Counted from the first letter of the stretch, positions 14,846 to 23,742 are shown. The stretch: DNA of 24,160 nucleotides from an uncultured Bacteroidales bacterium (GCA_937892155.1 CALAUG010000077.1:1-24160), one strand, 5' to 3'. Notes: generated from the sequence alone by a model not told the origin. Translations and numbers: made by a program.

Positions 14846-15757
14846 ATGATTTTGTTCAGGAAATTCAAATCGATGGTCAAATTAATACATTATAGTTATT
14901 TAAGCAGGCATAACCCTCAAGAGCTTGCTGACCGTCTTTATATTGATGCGACAGGAAATAAAAATGGAATCAACTGGGAAAGTCCTGTTGATTTAAATGA
15001 GAAAATCAATTGGTTGAAGTTTAATAGTGATACTACAAAATGGTCAGAATTGGCAGACAAGTACGCTGTCAGAAAATTTATTGAAGAAAAAGGCTACAAG
15101 CAATATTTAGTCCCCTTGTTGGGAGTATGGGAAAATGCAAATGAAATTGATTTTTCTACACTTCCCGATAGTTTTGTGTTAAAAACTAATAATGGAGCCG
15201 GGACAGTGATGGTAGTTGAAGACAAAGCTTTAATAAGCCAAAGAAGAGTCAAGACTCAATTAAACAAATGGCTTAGAATGTCATTCGGATTGAAGCAAGC
15301 GGAACCTCATTATCTAAGAATCAAGCCATTGATAATTGCAGAATCATTATTGAGAGATGAGAGCGGTATTTCCTCTTCTTTAGTTGACTATAAAATTTGG
15401 TGTTTCGACGGGAAGGCTTTTGGTACCAAGGTATTTTATAACAGACATCGATTTGAGGCTGATATCGAATGGTACGACAGGGATTGGAATTATCGCCCGG
15501 AAAAGTTGGTCTTTACTAAAGATAAAAGAGATGGCGGGGGAAAAATTAATAAACCGAAAAATTATGAGCAAATGATTTCCTTTGCCGAGGATTTGTCAAA
15601 GGGATTTCCACAGGTCAGGGTTGATCTATATAATATAGACGGGCAAATTTATTTTGGGGAAATGACTTTCACTGCATCTGGAGGATACCATAATACTTAC
15701 TCGAAAGAGGCTTTATTGGAGATGGGAAAGTTAACGAAAATACCAACGGATAAATGA
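14846..15757 (+). CDS. TupA-like ATP-grasp amidoligase
   Basis: The 303-residue protein shows the TupA-type ATP-grasp pattern. DLNEKINWLKFNSDTTKWSE, followed by LADKYAVRKFIEEKG, is the family's N-terminal box. PDSFVLKTNNGAGTVMVV supplies the ATP-binding Lys and loop, DYKIWCFDGKAFGTKVFYN is the central strand pair, and VRVDLYNIDGQIYFGEMTF carries the metal-ligand acidic residues. TupA makes teichuronopeptide by adding acidic amino acids, and relatives in capsule loci are thought to amidate uronic acids or attach amino acids. The gene is clearly more AT-rich than its neighbours, suggesting separate acquisition. ATG 14873 is an alternative start. It overlaps the next gene by 4 bases. Confidence 0.85.
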   Translation: MILFRKFKSMVKLIHYSYLSRHNPQELADRLYIDATGNKNGINWESPVDLNEKINWLKFNSDTTKWSELADKYAVRKFIEEKGYKQYLVPLLGVWENANEIDFSTLPDSFVLKTNNGAGTVMVVEDKALISQRRVKTQLNKWLRMSFGLKQAEPHYLRIKPLIIAESLLRDESGISSSLVDYKIWCFDGKAFGTKVFYNRHRFEADIEWYDRDWNYRPEKLVFTKDKRDGGGKINKPKNYEQMISFAEDLSKGFPQVRVDLYNIDGQIYFGEMTFTASGGYHNTYSKEALLEMGKLTKIPTDK

Positions 15758-16890
15758 ATATAGCAATAGTAATACCGTGTTTTAAGCGGATTCAGACCCT
15801 AAGCGAACTTTGCCAGACATTACTGAAAGCAAGTTATGATGGAGATATCGTATCGTTGGTGTTTTCAGTGGATTATTCAGGAACAGACTCTGTTGCCAAG
15901 TTCGCCAACGCTTTTGAATGGCCGTACGGTCCTAAGCGTGTCGTAGAGCATGAAACTAATATCGGGCTACGCAACAACATTATTTCTTGTGGTGACCTGA
16001 CCGATGAATATGATGCTGTCATTGTTGTTGAAGACGATTTGGAAGTCGCACCATCTTTCTATCGTTTTGCAAAGGGCGCTGCGAAATTCTATGAAAATGA
16101 TGACAGAATAGGAGGCGTGTCGATATACCATTACTATATGGAAGAGATAACCCATACGCTGTTTTTGCCTATTTACGAGGGTTATGACGCATATTTTGTC
16201 CAGTGGGCATCCTCGTGGGGACAACTTTGGACAAAAGCGCAATGGCGCTCTTTCAAGGCGTGGTATGAAGAGCATCAGGATATCAGCACAATTCCTATTC
16301 CTAAGGGAGTCCGTTATTGGACGCATTCATGGAAGAAGTATTACATTGCATATCTTGCCGATACGAACCGATATTTTGTGTTCCCATTCGTCTCTCAGAT
16401 ATACAATGGAAACAAGGCTGCCGGCGTTCATACAGTAAATCACCTCGTGGTTTTTGAGTCCTCCCCTTATGATATATCTGGAACCAAAGAATTCCGTTTA
16501 CCTGATTTTGATGCAATACAGTATAAATATGATGCTTATTTTCAGTTAATGCCACGAATAGTGACAATCAACGACAAGCCATATAAGGTGGAATTTGACC
16601 TTTTGGGTCACAAGGAGCAGATAAAGGAAGATTATGTAATCACATCAAGAAAGTGTAACAAAAAAGATGTGATAGAGTCGTTCGATGCGGGAATGATACC
16701 TTTGGAGTGCAATATATTAACAGGGAAAAAGGGAAATGTTTTTCATTTGATACCCCGAAAAGCTTTCAATCGAAGTAATGGGATTCAGCTCATCCCTTCT
16801 GTGCGGATCAGGAGAAGCATAGAATGGAAACAATACCTGCCATTGTATTTGAACAGGTTGTTTGATGCAATAAAAAGACATTTGAAATAA
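15754..16890 (+). CDS. Glycosyltransferase, GT-A fold (GT2/GNT-I-like)
   Basis: The 378-residue protein starts MNIAIVIPCFKRIQTLSELC, with a V-I-P-x-F-x-R opening as in GT2. DAVIVVEDDLEVAPSFYRF has the EDD metal-binding motif in the arrangement seen in GNT-I-like (GT13-related) bacterial enzymes. YDAYFVQWASSWGQLWTKAQW is a well-kept family block for acceptor contacts. The last 120 residues are not recognised and may be an accessory domain. Function is transfer of one sugar to the repeat unit, with no donor assignable. Its start overlaps the TupA-like gene by 4 bases (15754-15757), which supports a joint role. Wzx follows after 6 bases. Confidence 0.82.
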   Translation: MNIAIVIPCFKRIQTLSELCQTLLKASYDGDIVSLVFSVDYSGTDSVAKFANAFEWPYGPKRVVEHETNIGLRNNIISCGDLTDEYDAVIVVEDDLEVAPSFYRFAKGAAKFYENDDRIGGVSIYHYYMEEITHTLFLPIYEGYDAYFVQWASSWGQLWTKAQWRSFKAWYEEHQDISTIPIPKGVRYWTHSWKKYYIAYLADTNRYFVFPFVSQIYNGNKAAGVHTVNHLVVFESSPYDISGTKEFRLPDFDAIQYKYDAYFQLMPRIVTINDKPYKVEFDLLGHKEQIKEDYVITSRKCNKKDVIESFDAGMIPLECNILTGKKGNVFHLIPRKAFNRSNGIQLIPSVRIRRSIEWKQYLPLYLNRLFDAIKRHLK

Positions 16891-16896
16891 TTGTCC

Positions 16897-18174
16897 ATGG
16901 GTATATTGGAATCATATACAGATAGGATAAAACTTTATGTAAAGAATGCCGGTTGGTATTTCTTCTCATCGATGTTTGTTGCCATTGTCGGACTTGCGAT
17001 GAATCCGTTGATGGCAATGAACCTCGATCCGTTGGATTATGCCATCGTAGGCTATTTTTCATCCTACAACCTGTTGCTGCTGCCTTTAATCACGTTGAAT
17101 ATCGACAAGTTTTATTCCAGACAGTTTTTTTTCATACCCGAGGGGAAGCGCATTGACCTGGAGCATACGATAGTGTCAACGCTTCTGATTATCGGGTCTT
17201 GCGCACTTGTGTTGTTTCTGGCAGGCTTTTATGTGTTTTACTCTAATACAGAACATTCATTTCCTTTCTGGCCGTATGCATTGCTGGCTTTCGTCCAAAT
17301 TCATCTGAATAACATAGCAGGATTGTATTTGTCCAAGCTAAAAATCACAAGGCAAGCCAAGAAATTTGCAATAATCAATATCGGCCAATGTCTGCTGACT
17401 CAAGGTGCTTTGATTTTGTTCGTAGTAATGCTGCACAAAGGCGCATTGGGAAAATTGTTGGCTCCACTACTCATTTCATTCCTGTTTGCTGTTTATTCTT
17501 GTGTGAAACTGTTGCACAAAAACCATTTCGACAGGCAGATTATGAAAACCGCCCTGAAATTCGGCTATCCATTAGCTTTTGCGGCACTGTTCTGGTATTT
17601 CCTGTCAGGAGTTGACAAATTCTTTCTGGAAAAGCTGAATGATTCATATACGTTCGGTCTGTATAATGTCGGAGCCTCTATAGCCCTATACCTGCAGATT
17701 TTTTATTCGTCAGTTTCTACTACTTTTGCGCCTGATATGTATAAAAGCATTGCAGAGAGGAACACCAGAAAACTATTGACGGTTGGAGGTGTGATTCTTG
17801 CAACAGTTATCATTTCAAATCTGTTATTTGTAGCATTTGCTCCACTGATCATTGATTTGCTGACAGCGGGCCGCTACACCGATTCATGCCTCTATGCACG
17901 GATTTTCGCAATACAGAACATCACAATGGCAGTATATTTACTAATGGGCAGTATAATGACCGGATACGGATATGTCAAACAACAATTGGCATTGAGAATC
18001 TGTGCGGCTGCAGTGGCGGTGCTCATCTATAAATATATGATTGACTCGTTCGGCTTTGTAGGTGCTGCCTGGGGACAGGTGCTGGTCTTCCTGTTCGCGT
18101 TCGTCATCACAGCTGCGTTTTTGATAATAAAAGCAAGAAAGTCAGGTCCAGAGACCTTTGAATTAAAAAAATAA
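16897..18174 (+). CDS. wzx: Oligosaccharide flippase Wzx (PST/MVF family)
   Basis: From ATG 16897 the protein has 425 residues. A TTG two codons upstream could extend it slightly. It is hydrophobic throughout, with about 12 predicted membrane helices (for example WYFFSSMFVAIVGLAMNPLM, IVSTLLIIGSCALVLFLAGF, VLVFLFAFVITAAFLII). Short charged loops occur, such as DKFYSRQFFFIPEGKRIDLE, and FGYPLAFAALFWYFLSGVDKF is typical of the second half of Wzx proteins. It moves the undecaprenyl-linked repeat unit across the inner membrane. Position between the glycosyltransferases and the Wzy candidate fits. Only 6 bases separate it from the next gene. Confidence 0.9.
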   Translation: MGILESYTDRIKLYVKNAGWYFFSSMFVAIVGLAMNPLMAMNLDPLDYAIVGYFSSYNLLLLPLITLNIDKFYSRQFFFIPEGKRIDLEHTIVSTLLIIGSCALVLFLAGFYVFYSNTEHSFPFWPYALLAFVQIHLNNIAGLYLSKLKITRQAKKFAIINIGQCLLTQGALILFVVMLHKGALGKLLAPLLISFLFAVYSCVKLLHKNHFDRQIMKTALKFGYPLAFAALFWYFLSGVDKFFLEKLNDSYTFGLYNVGASIALYLQIFYSSVSTTFAPDMYKSIAERNTRKLLTVGGVILATVIISNLLFVAFAPLIIDLLTAGRYTDSCLYARIFAIQNITMAVYLLMGSIMTGYGYVKQQLALRICAAAVAVLIYKYMIDSFGFVGAAWGQVLVFLFAFVITAAFLIIKARKSGPETFELKK

Positions 18175-18180
18175 AAACAA

Positions 18181-19383
18181 ATGCAGAATATCAGTCCTAC
18201 TGTCCGAAATATATTCTCAATACCGGGTATTCGGTTGGCGTTGTTTCTTGCAATCCAGCTGACGTTGTCGTTGCCTGATATACACGTGTACGTCAAGGTC
18301 GGTTTTTGCCTGTTTGCATTGGCCTCGTTAATTGCGGAGAATCCGAATGTAAAAAACATACTTCCCCTGTTGACTTTCTCCGCCACGTTTGCGGCAATAT
18401 CGTATGTCAATGGAGCGATACACAGCAACTTCGAGTTGTTGGGTATGCTGTTGTGCCCACTGACATACTATCTGATGGGGTGCTCGGTGGTGCGAACGTC
18501 GCATTCCGATAATGAAATACTATGGATTATCCTGCTTACAATTATTTCTTCCAATCTGATACTATGGGGAAACATTATCGCTGATGTATCGGAAAACGGA
18601 CTGATTAACGTTTCACGTATTATTGCAACTGACGACGGCTCTGTAAGGTCGGCAACACTGCAAAGTATGACAGCCTCATTGGGGGCAGCCTGTATCGCTT
18701 GTGCCATATCATACGGATTCCGCAAGAAGGCAGTCTTTATTATCAGCATTCTTGCCACAGCGTTGAGCCTGTTCTGCGTAATCCATCTTGTCACCAGGAC
18801 CGGCCTGTTTGTCTTCGCAGCAGTTGTCTTTGTTGCCTTGATATACAATTACAGGGAGCAGTGGTGGAAGATTCTGTTAGCGGCTGCATTCGTCGCTGTG
18901 GTTTTTATCCTCGTTGCCCAGTTGGGCGGCTTCTATTTCGATGCTATGGAAGCATACGCAGAAAGAAATGAAAACTCGTCTGTCGCATCTGGAGGGACGC
19001 GTACTATTTTATGGGGGCAAGCCTTGAGCGATTTTGTGACACATCCGTTCGGATGGAGCGATACGGTGGGATATTATGCGCATAATCTATGGCTTGATGT
19101 GGCCCGTTGCGCTGGCGTACTGCCTTTTTTCATTTTGGTCGCCATTTCTGTAAGGAACTACCAATTCACCTACCGTCTTTTCAGAATGGAAGACAATCCG
19201 CTGATTGGCTTTATTGTCGGATTGAACGTCTGTATGTTCCTGTCGGCCTTTATGGAACCTGTTCTGGAAGGCGTGTCAACCTATTTCTATCTGATGTGCA
19301 TGATGTGGGGAATACAGAGAGTTTATTATGAACGCATCGAGGAGGAATATGATGAAGAAGGAAACGATGAGGATTGTGAATAA
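18181..19383 (+). CDS. wzy: Probable polysaccharide polymerase Wzy (O-antigen polymerase/ligase-like membrane protein)
   Basis: The 400-residue protein has about ten hydrophobic segments and a large loop around residues 255-300 (YAERNENSSVASGGTRTILW, then FGWSDTVGYYAHNLWLDVAR). This looks like the periplasmic loop of Wzy/WaaL proteins with its conserved R, G and H residues. It ends in an acidic tail (IEEEYDEEGNDEDCE). Wzy sequences diverge widely, so the call rests on topology, the loop, and position directly after wzx. It would join repeat units at the periplasmic face of the inner membrane. Its terminal TAA abuts the glycosyltransferase-tail remnant. Confidence 0.8.
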   Translation: MQNISPTVRNIFSIPGIRLALFLAIQLTLSLPDIHVYVKVGFCLFALASLIAENPNVKNILPLLTFSATFAAISYVNGAIHSNFELLGMLLCPLTYYLMGCSVVRTSHSDNEILWIILLTIISSNLILWGNIIADVSENGLINVSRIIATDDGSVRSATLQSMTASLGAACIACAISYGFRKKAVFIISILATALSLFCVIHLVTRTGLFVFAAVVFVALIYNYREQWWKILLAAAFVAVVFILVAQLGGFYFDAMEAYAERNENSSVASGGTRTILWGQALSDFVTHPFGWSDTVGYYAHNLWLDVARCAGVLPFFILVAISVRNYQFTYRLFRMEDNPLIGFIVGLNVCMFLSAFMEPVLEGVSTYFYLMCMMWGIQRVYYERIEEEYDEEGNDEDCE

Positions 19384-19568
19384 AGTTTTGCTTCGATGAA
19401 AATAAAGGTGATGAACTGGTGTTGAAGTCAAAACTCACAGAGATATTGTCCACCCCAGAAATCTTACAGGAATATCGGCATAATCTGGAGAACTTCGAAT
19501 CCAGGAATAGACAATTTGATTGGGATAACATATTCAATCGATTCAAGTCAATTGAAATCAATAATTAA
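19383..19568 (+). pseudogene. C-terminal remnant of a GT4-type glycosyltransferase
   Basis: A frame without a start codon runs to TAA 19566-19568. It reads KFCFDENKGDELVLKSKLTE, then ILSTPEILQEYRHNLENFES and onward to FDWDNIFNRFKSIE. The pattern of a helix with KLTEIL, then S-T-P-E, then an N-x-x-x-F stretch and F-D-W-D-x-I is the usual end of GT4 enzymes (x-L-L-x-N-P-E-L ... F-x-W-x-x-I). Upstream of base 19383 this frame is closed and overlaps the polymerase gene. I infer that a glycosyltransferase gene once lay here and was replaced, leaving about 60 codons in front of wza. Confidence 0.68.
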
Positions 19569-19583
19569 AAAAATATTCAAACA

Positions 19584-20387
19584 ATGAGAAAGTCAATTTT
19601 TATCGTCATTGCGTTGGCAATGGTACTCGCCTCCTGCTCGGCGCCGAAGCAGGTGGCTTATTTCCAGGATGTCTCCGGAAAGGACACCCTGATTACGAAT
19701 CTGACTCTTCAGCCGCTGAAGGTGCAGCCGGGCGAGAAACTGATGATTGTGGTGCACAGTTCGGTGCCGGAACTGGCCGTGAGGTTCAACCTGCCGATTG
19801 TCGGTTACAGACTTGGAGCGGGCAACACCAGTCAAAGCTACAACTCCACCTACGCCACGATGAGTTACACCGTGTCGCCGGAGGGGACGATAGACTTCCC
19901 TGTGCTCGGGGTAATCAAGGTGGAGGGGATGACACGCAGTGAGGTGGCGGAATATGTGAAAAACAGGCTTGTGGATGAGAAACACTGCACTGACGCCATT
20001 GTGAATGTGGAGCTGTCAAATGCATACGTGAACGTGATGGGCGAGGTCAACCGCCCCGGGCGCTACGAGCTGACGCAGGACAACGTCACCATACTGGACA
20101 TCCTGAGCCAGTCGTCGGACCTGAACGTGCTGGGGCTGCGCCAGAACGTGATGGTGGGCCGCAAGACGCCGGAGGGGACGCAGGTCTATAAGTTGGACAT
20201 GACCAACATGCAGCAGCTGATGTCTTCCCCTGCATATATGATGCAGCAGGGCGACCTGGTGTATGTCGAGCCGAACAAGGTGAGGAAACGCCAGGCGACG
20301 GTCAACGGCAACAACCTGCTCAACACAAGTTTCTGGATATCAATAGCGTCACTTATCGTGTCGATAGTGTCGGTCGTAACAAGATAA
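19584..20387 (+). CDS. wza: Polysaccharide export lipoprotein Wza-like (outer-membrane polysaccharide export protein)
   Basis: The 267-residue protein carries a lipoprotein signal, MRKSIFIVIALAMVLASC, with lipobox LASC and acylated Cys18. VAYFQD follows, as in most Bacteroidales homologues. The PES domain is near residues 40-150 (VQPGEKLMIVVHSS, YTVSPEGTIDFPVLG) and a SLBB repeat is near 150-235 (NAYVNVMGEVNRPGRYEL, GDLVYVEPNK). A C-terminal hydrophobic segment (SFWISIASLIVSIVSVV) is typical of the Bacteroidetes type. It builds the outer part of the export channel and works with Wzc. Codon use becomes G/C-rich here relative to the glycosyltransferases. The next gene starts 10 bases later. Confidence 0.94.
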   Translation: MRKSIFIVIALAMVLASCSAPKQVAYFQDVSGKDTLITNLTLQPLKVQPGEKLMIVVHSSVPELAVRFNLPIVGYRLGAGNTSQSYNSTYATMSYTVSPEGTIDFPVLGVIKVEGMTRSEVAEYVKNRLVDEKHCTDAIVNVELSNAYVNVMGEVNRPGRYELTQDNVTILDILSQSSDLNVLGLRQNVMVGRKTPEGTQVYKLDMTNMQQLMSSPAYMMQQGDLVYVEPNKVRKRQATVNGNNLLNTSFWISIASLIVSIVSVVTR

Positions 20388-20397
20388 TCATAAAGTC

Positions 20398-22755
20398 ATG
20401 GAAAACAAGAACAAAAACAAAGCACAGTCAAACAATCCGGTGACACTCAAGAATCTGTGGTACAAATGTCTGAACGACTGGAAATGGTTTGTCCTTTCCG
20501 TCGCTGTCTGCCTCCTGCTGGCCGTCGCGTATTTGTGGGTGACGCCCAAAGAATACAACCGCAACGCCACCATCATGATCAAGCCGGAGAACTATCGCAA
20601 TTCCAGAACGTTCACCAATCAGTTGCAGAACATGGGCGACATGAACCTGTTCGGCATGGTGAGTGACGTGCAGAACGAGATCCTGTGCATCCAATCGACC
20701 GACATCATGTTCGAGACGGTTAAGCGTCTGCATCTTGACTATACATATTCGTCAAAGAAGCATCTGACCGACAAGGGCATCCTCTATGGCGGCAGCCTGC
20801 CTGTGGAGGTTGTGATTGAGGACGTCCGTCCAGAGCAGAGATTGACGATGACGCTCCAGATCGTGAATCAGGAGATAATCCTTTCCAACCTGAAGACCAG
20901 GATAAACGGGGTCGAGATTGACGACGGGGAGGAATATGTATGCACACCCGGTTCGGCCGTCCAGACTGCCGCCGGCGTCATCAGCGTTCGTTTAAAACAT
21001 AACGAGCTGGCCGACCAGACAATCTACATCACCCGCCGGGGCTATCATAGTTCCGTCGGTCAGCTCCGGGCTAAACTGTCGTTTTCATTGGCGAATAAAC
21101 AGGCGGCCATAATCAATATGTCGTGCAGGGATTTCGTGCCGGCCCGGGCGGAAGACATCCTCAATACCATAGTGACGGTTTACAACGAGAGCTGGGTGAA
21201 GGACAAGAACCTGCTCGCCATCTCCACATCAGACTTCATCAACGAGCGCATCAGGGTGATGGAGGACGAGCTGGGCGCGGTTGACAAGGGCATCTCCTCC
21301 TTCAAGAGTGAAAACAACATGGCCGATGTGAGTGCCGCCTCCGCTCATAATATCGTCCAGACCATCAACTCTGAAAATGCAATCCGTGCGTACACCAACG
21401 AACTGTATATGGTGCGCTATATCCGCAACTTCATGACGCAGAGCAGCGACCAGCTCCTGCCAACAGGCCTTGGATTGAGCAGCGCATCCATCAACAGCCA
21501 GATCGACGAATACAACGCCAAGCTCATGCGCCGCGACAACATACTTCGTTACAGTTCGGAAATGAGTCCGCTCGTAATCGAATTGAACAACGAACTCGCC
21601 GCCATGCATTCCGCAGTCCTTAACGGATTGGACAACGAGAAAGTGCGTCTGGAGCAGCTCATACAGGCCGAGCAGAACAATCAGGACAAATATGCGGGGC
21701 GCATATCCAACACCCCGAAACTGGAGCGTGACCTGCGCTCAATCGAGCGGCAGCAGAAAGTCAAGGAACAGCTGTATCTGTATCTGCTGCAGAAACGCGA
21801 GGAGAACGAACTGACACAGGCCTTCACCGCATACAACACCCGTATCGTGGCCAAACCTTACGGAGGACTGGCGCCCGTCGCCCCCAAGAGAAGCAGCATC
21901 CTGATGCTGGCACTCATGCTGGGACTTTTCCTGCCTCTGAATGTCATATATTTGAGAATGGTGCTGAACACCATGGTCCGCGACCGCAAGGATTTGGAAA
22001 ACCTTGCCGCGCCGTTTATTGGTGAGATACCACTGTATGGCTCGAAGAGGGCTTCGAAGGATGCCGAGAAGAACTTCGTCGTCAAGGCCAACAGCAGAAG
22101 CGTCATCAACGAGGCCTTCCGCGTGGTGCGTTCCAATCTGGAGTTTATGGTTAACAACGGCCAGAAGAGAGTGGTCATGGTGACATCCTTCAACCCGGGG
22201 TCCGGCAAGACCTTCATCACGGCAAATCTGGCGGCAAGCCTTGCCGTTAAGGGCAAAAAAGTCGTGGTGATCGACTTTGACATGCGTCACGCTTCGCTCA
22301 GCAACTACGTGGGCAGGCCGAAACAGGGACTCAGTAATTATCTGGCGGGGGGTGTTGACAGTTGTCCGATACTGGAGCATCCTGAACAGAAGAACCTGAG
22401 CATCATCCCGGTAGGAGCCATCCCGCCGAATCCGACGGAGCTTCTCTACAGCGACAGACTCCAGACTCTCCTTGAAAAGTTGAAAGCCGATTACGATCTC
22501 ATCTTCATGGACTGCCCTCCGGTGGATATGCTGGCTGATGCCTCAATCATTGCGAAGTATGCCGACAAGACGGTCTTCGTGGTGCGCGCGGGACTGCTGG
22601 AACGTGAAATGCTGCCTATGATAGACAGGTATTACGATGAGCAGAAACTGCCGAATATGGCTGTCCTCCTGAATGGCACGGAGAAGTTCAACGGTCACTA
22701 CGGCTACCATTACGGTTACTATCATCATTATGGGAATTATTATCGTGAGGTCTAA
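20398..22755 (+). CDS. wzc: Wzc-type polysaccharide co-polymerase / BY-kinase
   Basis: The 785-residue protein has a first membrane helix near residues 22-42 (WKWFVLSVAVCLLLAVAYLWV region). A long periplasmic Wzz-like domain with coiled-coil stretches follows, then a second helix near 499-521. The cytoplasmic kinase has Walker A FNPGSGKTF (about 598-606), Walker A' VVVIDFDMRHAS (about 622-633) and Walker B LIFMDCPP (about 701-708). The last 20 residues hold eight tyrosines, the autophosphorylation cluster. It sets chain length and drives export together with Wza. Phosphorylation state would be reset by the PHP phosphatase encoded 36 bases downstream. All motifs are intact. Confidence 0.96.
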   Translation: MENKNKNKAQSNNPVTLKNLWYKCLNDWKWFVLSVAVCLLLAVAYLWVTPKEYNRNATIMIKPENYRNSRTFTNQLQNMGDMNLFGMVSDVQNEILCIQSTDIMFETVKRLHLDYTYSSKKHLTDKGILYGGSLPVEVVIEDVRPEQRLTMTLQIVNQEIILSNLKTRINGVEIDDGEEYVCTPGSAVQTAAGVISVRLKHNELADQTIYITRRGYHSSVGQLRAKLSFSLANKQAAIINMSCRDFVPARAEDILNTIVTVYNESWVKDKNLLAISTSDFINERIRVMEDELGAVDKGISSFKSENNMADVSAASAHNIVQTINSENAIRAYTNELYMVRYIRNFMTQSSDQLLPTGLGLSSASINSQIDEYNAKLMRRDNILRYSSEMSPLVIELNNELAAMHSAVLNGLDNEKVRLEQLIQAEQNNQDKYAGRISNTPKLERDLRSIERQQKVKEQLYLYLLQKREENELTQAFTAYNTRIVAKPYGGLAPVAPKRSSILMLALMLGLFLPLNVIYLRMVLNTMVRDRKDLENLAAPFIGEIPLYGSKRASKDAEKNFVVKANSRSVINEAFRVVRSNLEFMVNNGQKRVVMVTSFNPGSGKTFITANLAASLAVKGKKVVVIDFDMRHASLSNYVGRPKQGLSNYLAGGVDSCPILEHPEQKNLSIIPVGAIPPNPTELLYSDRLQTLLEKLKADYDLIFMDCPPVDMLADASIIAKYADKTVFVVRAGLLEREMLPMIDRYYDEQKLPNMAVLLNGTEKFNGHYGYHYGYYHHYGNYYREV

Positions 22756-22791
22756 AGCCCAAGGTCGTGTGATAAATGCTTCAGTCGTCTC

Positions 22792-23511
22792 ATGTGGTTG
22801 TTTCATGACAAATTGACTCTTGAGTCAATCGGTGTCTTCGAGGGCTTCACCGATTGGCACAGCCACATCCTCCCAGGAGTGGATGACGGCATCCCGGATA
22901 TGGAGAATGCGCTTCGGGTGCTTGAACGCTATGAGCAGCTGGGCATCCGCGAAGTGTGGCTGACTCCCCACGTGATGGAAGATATTCCCAATGCCACCAT
23001 CGACCTCCAGCGGCGGTTCAAGGAGCTGTCGTCCGCATACACCGGTCCCTTGAGGCTGCATCTCGCGGCAGAGTATATGCTGGACAATGGCTTTGAGGAA
23101 CGCCTGGACAACGACGACCTTCTTCACATTGGGCCTCAGGAAAGCAGGACGCTGCTCGTGGAGACGTCTTACTTCAGCTCGCCGATGGACCTGTACGGCA
23201 TCATCGGACGAATCCGTGAGAAAGGTTGTCAGCCTCTGCTGGCACATCCGGAACGCTACATTTATATGGACAACGGCGATTATGAACGACTCAGGGAGAT
23301 GGGTGTTCGCTTCCAGTGCAACATCACCTCTTTGACGGGAGTCTATGGGGAGGATGCACGCCGGAAGTTCTCGACATTCCTTTCCAAAGGATGGATCCAT
23401 GCTTTCGGGAGTGATGTCCACCGACTGGATTCTTTCAATGAAGCCATTGCACGGGAATGCGTCGGTGACAGGCAGAAGGCGTTGATTATAAATGCCGTGA
23501 ACGAAATTTAA
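22792..23511 (+). CDS. PHP-type protein tyrosine phosphatase (CpsB/YwqE-like)
   Basis: The 239-residue protein shows DWHSHILPGVDDG (His23 and His25 of the PHP metal site), then IREVWLTPHVM, LLAHPERYIYM and GSDVHR near residue 206. These give the set of His and Asp ligands of the CpsB/Wzb-replacing phosphatase class that works with manganese. It would remove phosphate from the tyrosine tail of the adjacent kinase. It uses ATG 22792, and the first 18 residues are variable. It is the last gene of the operon and is followed by a strong terminator. Confidence 0.92.
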   Translation: MWLFHDKLTLESIGVFEGFTDWHSHILPGVDDGIPDMENALRVLERYEQLGIREVWLTPHVMEDIPNATIDLQRRFKELSSAYTGPLRLHLAAEYMLDNGFEERLDNDDLLHIGPQESRTLLVETSYFSSPMDLYGIIGRIREKGCQPLLAHPERYIYMDNGDYERLREMGVRFQCNITSLTGVYGEDARRKFSTFLSKGWIHAFGSDVHRLDSFNEAIARECVGDRQKALIINAVNEI

Positions 23512-23531
23512 AGCGTACGGCAACGGCTACG

Positions 23532-23573
23532 AGATGAAGTGTTGCGGCTTTGCCGCAACACTTCATCTTTTTA
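23532..23573 (+). terminator. Strong intrinsic terminator of the polysaccharide operon
   Basis: A perfect inverted repeat forms a stem of about 17 base pairs: GATGAAGTGTTGCGGC at 23533-23548 pairs with 23552-23567, plus one A-T pair outside. The loop is TTT and a T-run follows at 23568-23572. It lies 20 bases after the phosphatase stop, in the right orientation to end transcription of the locus. Confidence 0.93.
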
Positions 23574-23591
23574 TACCACCAATTAACGCTG

Positions 23592-23613
23592 TCCTTGCGA
23601 GCTACCGCAGGGA
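23592..23613. repeat. REP-like hairpin
   Basis: TCCTTGCG at 23592-23599 pairs with CGCAGGGA at 23606-23613 around a 6-base loop, with one T-G wobble. It resembles the CCTTGCGAGC-type dispersed extragenic elements of other bacteria. A second small hairpin, CGCC-TTT-GGCG, follows at about 23631-23641. Confidence 0.5.
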
Positions 23614-23653
23614 GCCGGACGATCCCATATCGCCTTTGGCGTTGAGTCGAGCA

Positions 23654-23681
23654 GTAGAGACGGGGCATGCCCCGTCTCTAC
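23654..23681. repeat. Perfect 28-bp palindrome
   Basis: The half-site GTAGAGACGGGGCA is followed directly by its reverse complement. Palindromes starting GTAGAGACG are known as high-copy dispersed elements in several phyla. There is no T-run, so it is not a standard terminator. Confidence 0.85.
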
Positions 23682-23689
23682 GAGTTCCA

Positions 23690-23722
23690 AACTCTCTTAA
23701 CTCTCCTCTCTCCTCTCTTAAC
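23690..23722 (+). repeat. Pyrimidine-rich AACTCTC-type degenerate repeat
   Basis: The stretch starts and ends with AACTCTC/CTTAAC-like words and contains only C and T between them except for TTAA. It shares its unit with the heptamers inside the glycosyltransferase at 8595. Confidence 0.7.
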
Positions 23723-23742
23723 AGAAAATAACCCCACACTCC

